64,000 nucleotides of DNA, taken from NCBI GenBank assembly GCA_024693285.1, contig JAILLE010000034.1:1-64000 (forward strand), in the 5' to 3' direction. Within the stretch, counting starts at the first letter, position 1. Every line of letters begins with the position of its first letter. Position numbers and translations under genes: made by a program. Origin of the DNA: Bacteroidales bacterium. GTDB lineage: Bacteria; Bacteroidota; Bacteroidia; Bacteroidales; UBA932. The notes below the pieces were generated by a model, which saw only the letters and a program-made list of their open reading frames with translations, did not search any database and was not told the origin of the DNA. Positions 63,001-64,000 of the stretch are shown here, piece by piece.

Positions 63001-64000
63001 ATGTCAGAATATATCGTATCAGCGAGAAAATACCGTCCTGACTCCTTCGAGACACTCATCGGACAGGACACCATAGCGCAGACCCTGAAGAACTCCATAA
63101 TCAGGGGCAAGTTAGCTCACGCCTACCTTTTCTGTGGTCCAAGGGGCGTCGGCAAGACGACAACCGCGAGAATATTCGCGAAGGCCATCAACTGCGCCAA
63201 TCCTTCCGAAGACATGGAGCCTTGCGGAAAGTGCGAGTCCTGCATCTCCTTCCAGGAAGGCAGGTCATACTGCATCCATGAGCTGGACGCAGCCTCTAAC
63301 AATGGAGTCGAGGATATCAAGAACCTGATGGACCAGGTGCAGATTCCCCCGCAGGTCGGGAAATATAGCGTCTACATCATAGACGAGGTCCACATGCTCT
63401 CGACAGCCGCTTTCAACGCCTTCCTCAAGACTCTTGAGGAACCCCCGGCACACGCCATATTCATTCTCGCGACAACTGAGAAGCACAAGATTCTCCCGAC
63501 CATCCTCTCACGCTGCCAGACCTACGACTTCAACAGGATCTCGATCCCGGACATGGTCTTCAACCTCAGGAATATAGCAGCCAAAGAGGGTGTCAAGATA
63601 GACGACGAGTCGCTCCATGTCATCGCCCAGAAAGCCGACGGCGCTATGAGAGACGCTCTTACCATTTTCGACCAGACTGTGGCCTTCTGCGGTGCTGACG
63701 TGAAATATGAGGACGTGATCAGGAACCTTGGAGTCCTTGATTACGACTATTCCTTCGCCCTGGTTGAATATTTCCTCGCTGGCGATTACGGGAAGGCACT
63801 ACTGACCTTCGACGATATTCTCTCCAAAGGTTTCAACGCCCTTCATTTCTGCGCCGCGCTCAGTTCACATCTTAGAGATCTGGTGGTAACAAAGAATGGC
63901 GGGCTGGACTCACTGCTGGAGCTCCCCGAGTCCCTGAAAAAGAGATATGTGGACCAGGCTTCAAGATGCTCTCTCAAGTTCTTGTATGACGCCCTGGGTG
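63001..64000 (+). CDS. dnaX: DNA polymerase III subunits gamma/tau, 5' part (cut by window end)
   Basis: At least 333 residues; the gene continues past the window. Clamp-loader ATPase. N-terminal SEYIVSARKYRPDSFETLIG, Walker A GPRGVGKTTTARIFAKA, a zinc module with cysteines in CANPSEDMEPCGKCESC, Walker B IIDEVHMLS, and the SRC motif LSRCQTYDF. ELDAASNNGVEDI and AMRDALTIFDQ follow. The C-terminal tau or gamma part lies outside. No Gly/Ser slippery site can be judged here. Confidence 0.95.
   Translation, partial: MSEYIVSARKYRPDSFETLIGQDTIAQTLKNSIIRGKLAHAYLFCGPRGVGKTTTARIFAKAINCANPSEDMEPCGKCESCISFQEGRSYCIHELDAASNNGVEDIKNLMDQVQIPPQVGKYSVYIIDEVHMLSTAAFNAFLKTLEEPPAHAIFILATTEKHKILPTILSRCQTYDFNRISIPDMVFNLRNIAAKEGVKIDDESLHVIAQKADGAMRDALTIFDQTVAFCGADVKYEDVIRNLGVLDYDYSFALVEYFLAGDYGKALLTFDDILSKGFNALHFCAALSSHLRDLVVTKNGGLDSLLELPESLKKRYVDQASRCSLKFLYDALG

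Noticed and set aside
1..64000. CRISPR array, tRNA or rRNA genes, insertion sequence or prophage
   Set aside because: No regular spaced repeats, no cloverleaf with TTCGA-type arms, no rRNA sequence, and no transposase, integrase or phage structural gene was seen.

Overview
The window is a continuous stretch of a Bacteroidales (Bacteroidota) chromosome. Four promoters match the Bacteroidota pattern TTTG-N19/20-TAnnTTTG closely (upstream of greA, the putative porin, asnS and efp). The protein families also point there: DUF4369/redoxin lipoproteins, BACON, C10 and M64 secreted peptidases, GIN-domain lipoprotein, PF14121-type porin, SUMF1-like secreted protein, and an ExbB-x-ExbD-ExbD block. I cannot name a genus from this sequence. 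No rRNA, tRNA, CRISPR array, insertion sequence or phage gene was seen. No gene-free stretch exceeds 300 bases; the longest gaps (about 100-200 bases) hold terminators, promoters and repeats.

Layout. 1-2.1 kb: tail of an unidentified gene, a SpoU-type RNA methyltransferase carrying an in-frame palindromic repeat, and aroE. 2.1-2.8 kb: an AT-rich DUF4160/DUF2442 gene pair that looks like a toxin-antitoxin module. 2.9-4.7 kb: purA and ssb. 4.9-9.0 kb (minus): a lipoprotein flanked by 63-base direct repeats, then an ECF sigma/anti-sigma operon with a small secreted protein, an outer-membrane barrel and a GIN lipoprotein. 9.1-14.1 kb (minus): Dcu transporter, a redoxin-like lipoprotein lacking its cysteines, HIT, greA, thioredoxin-like lipoprotein, ribF. 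14.1-24.8 kb (minus): a five-gene alpha-glucan/glycogen operon (glgB, debranching enzyme, GT4, GH57, and a 1413-residue GT3-GT35 synthase-phosphorylase fusion).

24.9-34.7 kb: porin, MltF-like transglycosylase, LolE/FtsX-like permease, M13 peptidase, BASS-type transporter and a SUMF1-like/BNR (sialidase-like) fusion. 34.7-41.9 kb: TPR protein, RsmB/RsmF-type methyltransferase, SRPBCC protein, pyrE, Nudix, queA, dprA, TatD. 41.9-48.2 kb: asparaginase, exbB-x-exbD-exbD, asnS, udk and a TonB-like protein. 48.2-56.9 kb: a 727-residue unknown membrane-anchored protein, acyl-CoA synthetase, dCMP deaminase, S41 protease, an NtrC-like regulator with altered sigma-54 loop and no HTH, cmk and ispH. 56.9-64 kb: C10 peptidase, BACON lipoprotein, efp, a mosaic Big2-LRR-thioredoxin-M64 lipoprotein, and the start of dnaX, cut by the window end.

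The most unusual signal is a set of small nested-palindrome repeats. Three sit inside protein genes and keep the frame (methyltransferase, Ssb, anti-sigma factor). One sits between queA and dprA and shares a 29-base identical core with the anti-sigma copy, on stems of different sequence. This resembles the Rickettsia palindromic elements and I rank it as the best candidate for something undescribed in this lineage.
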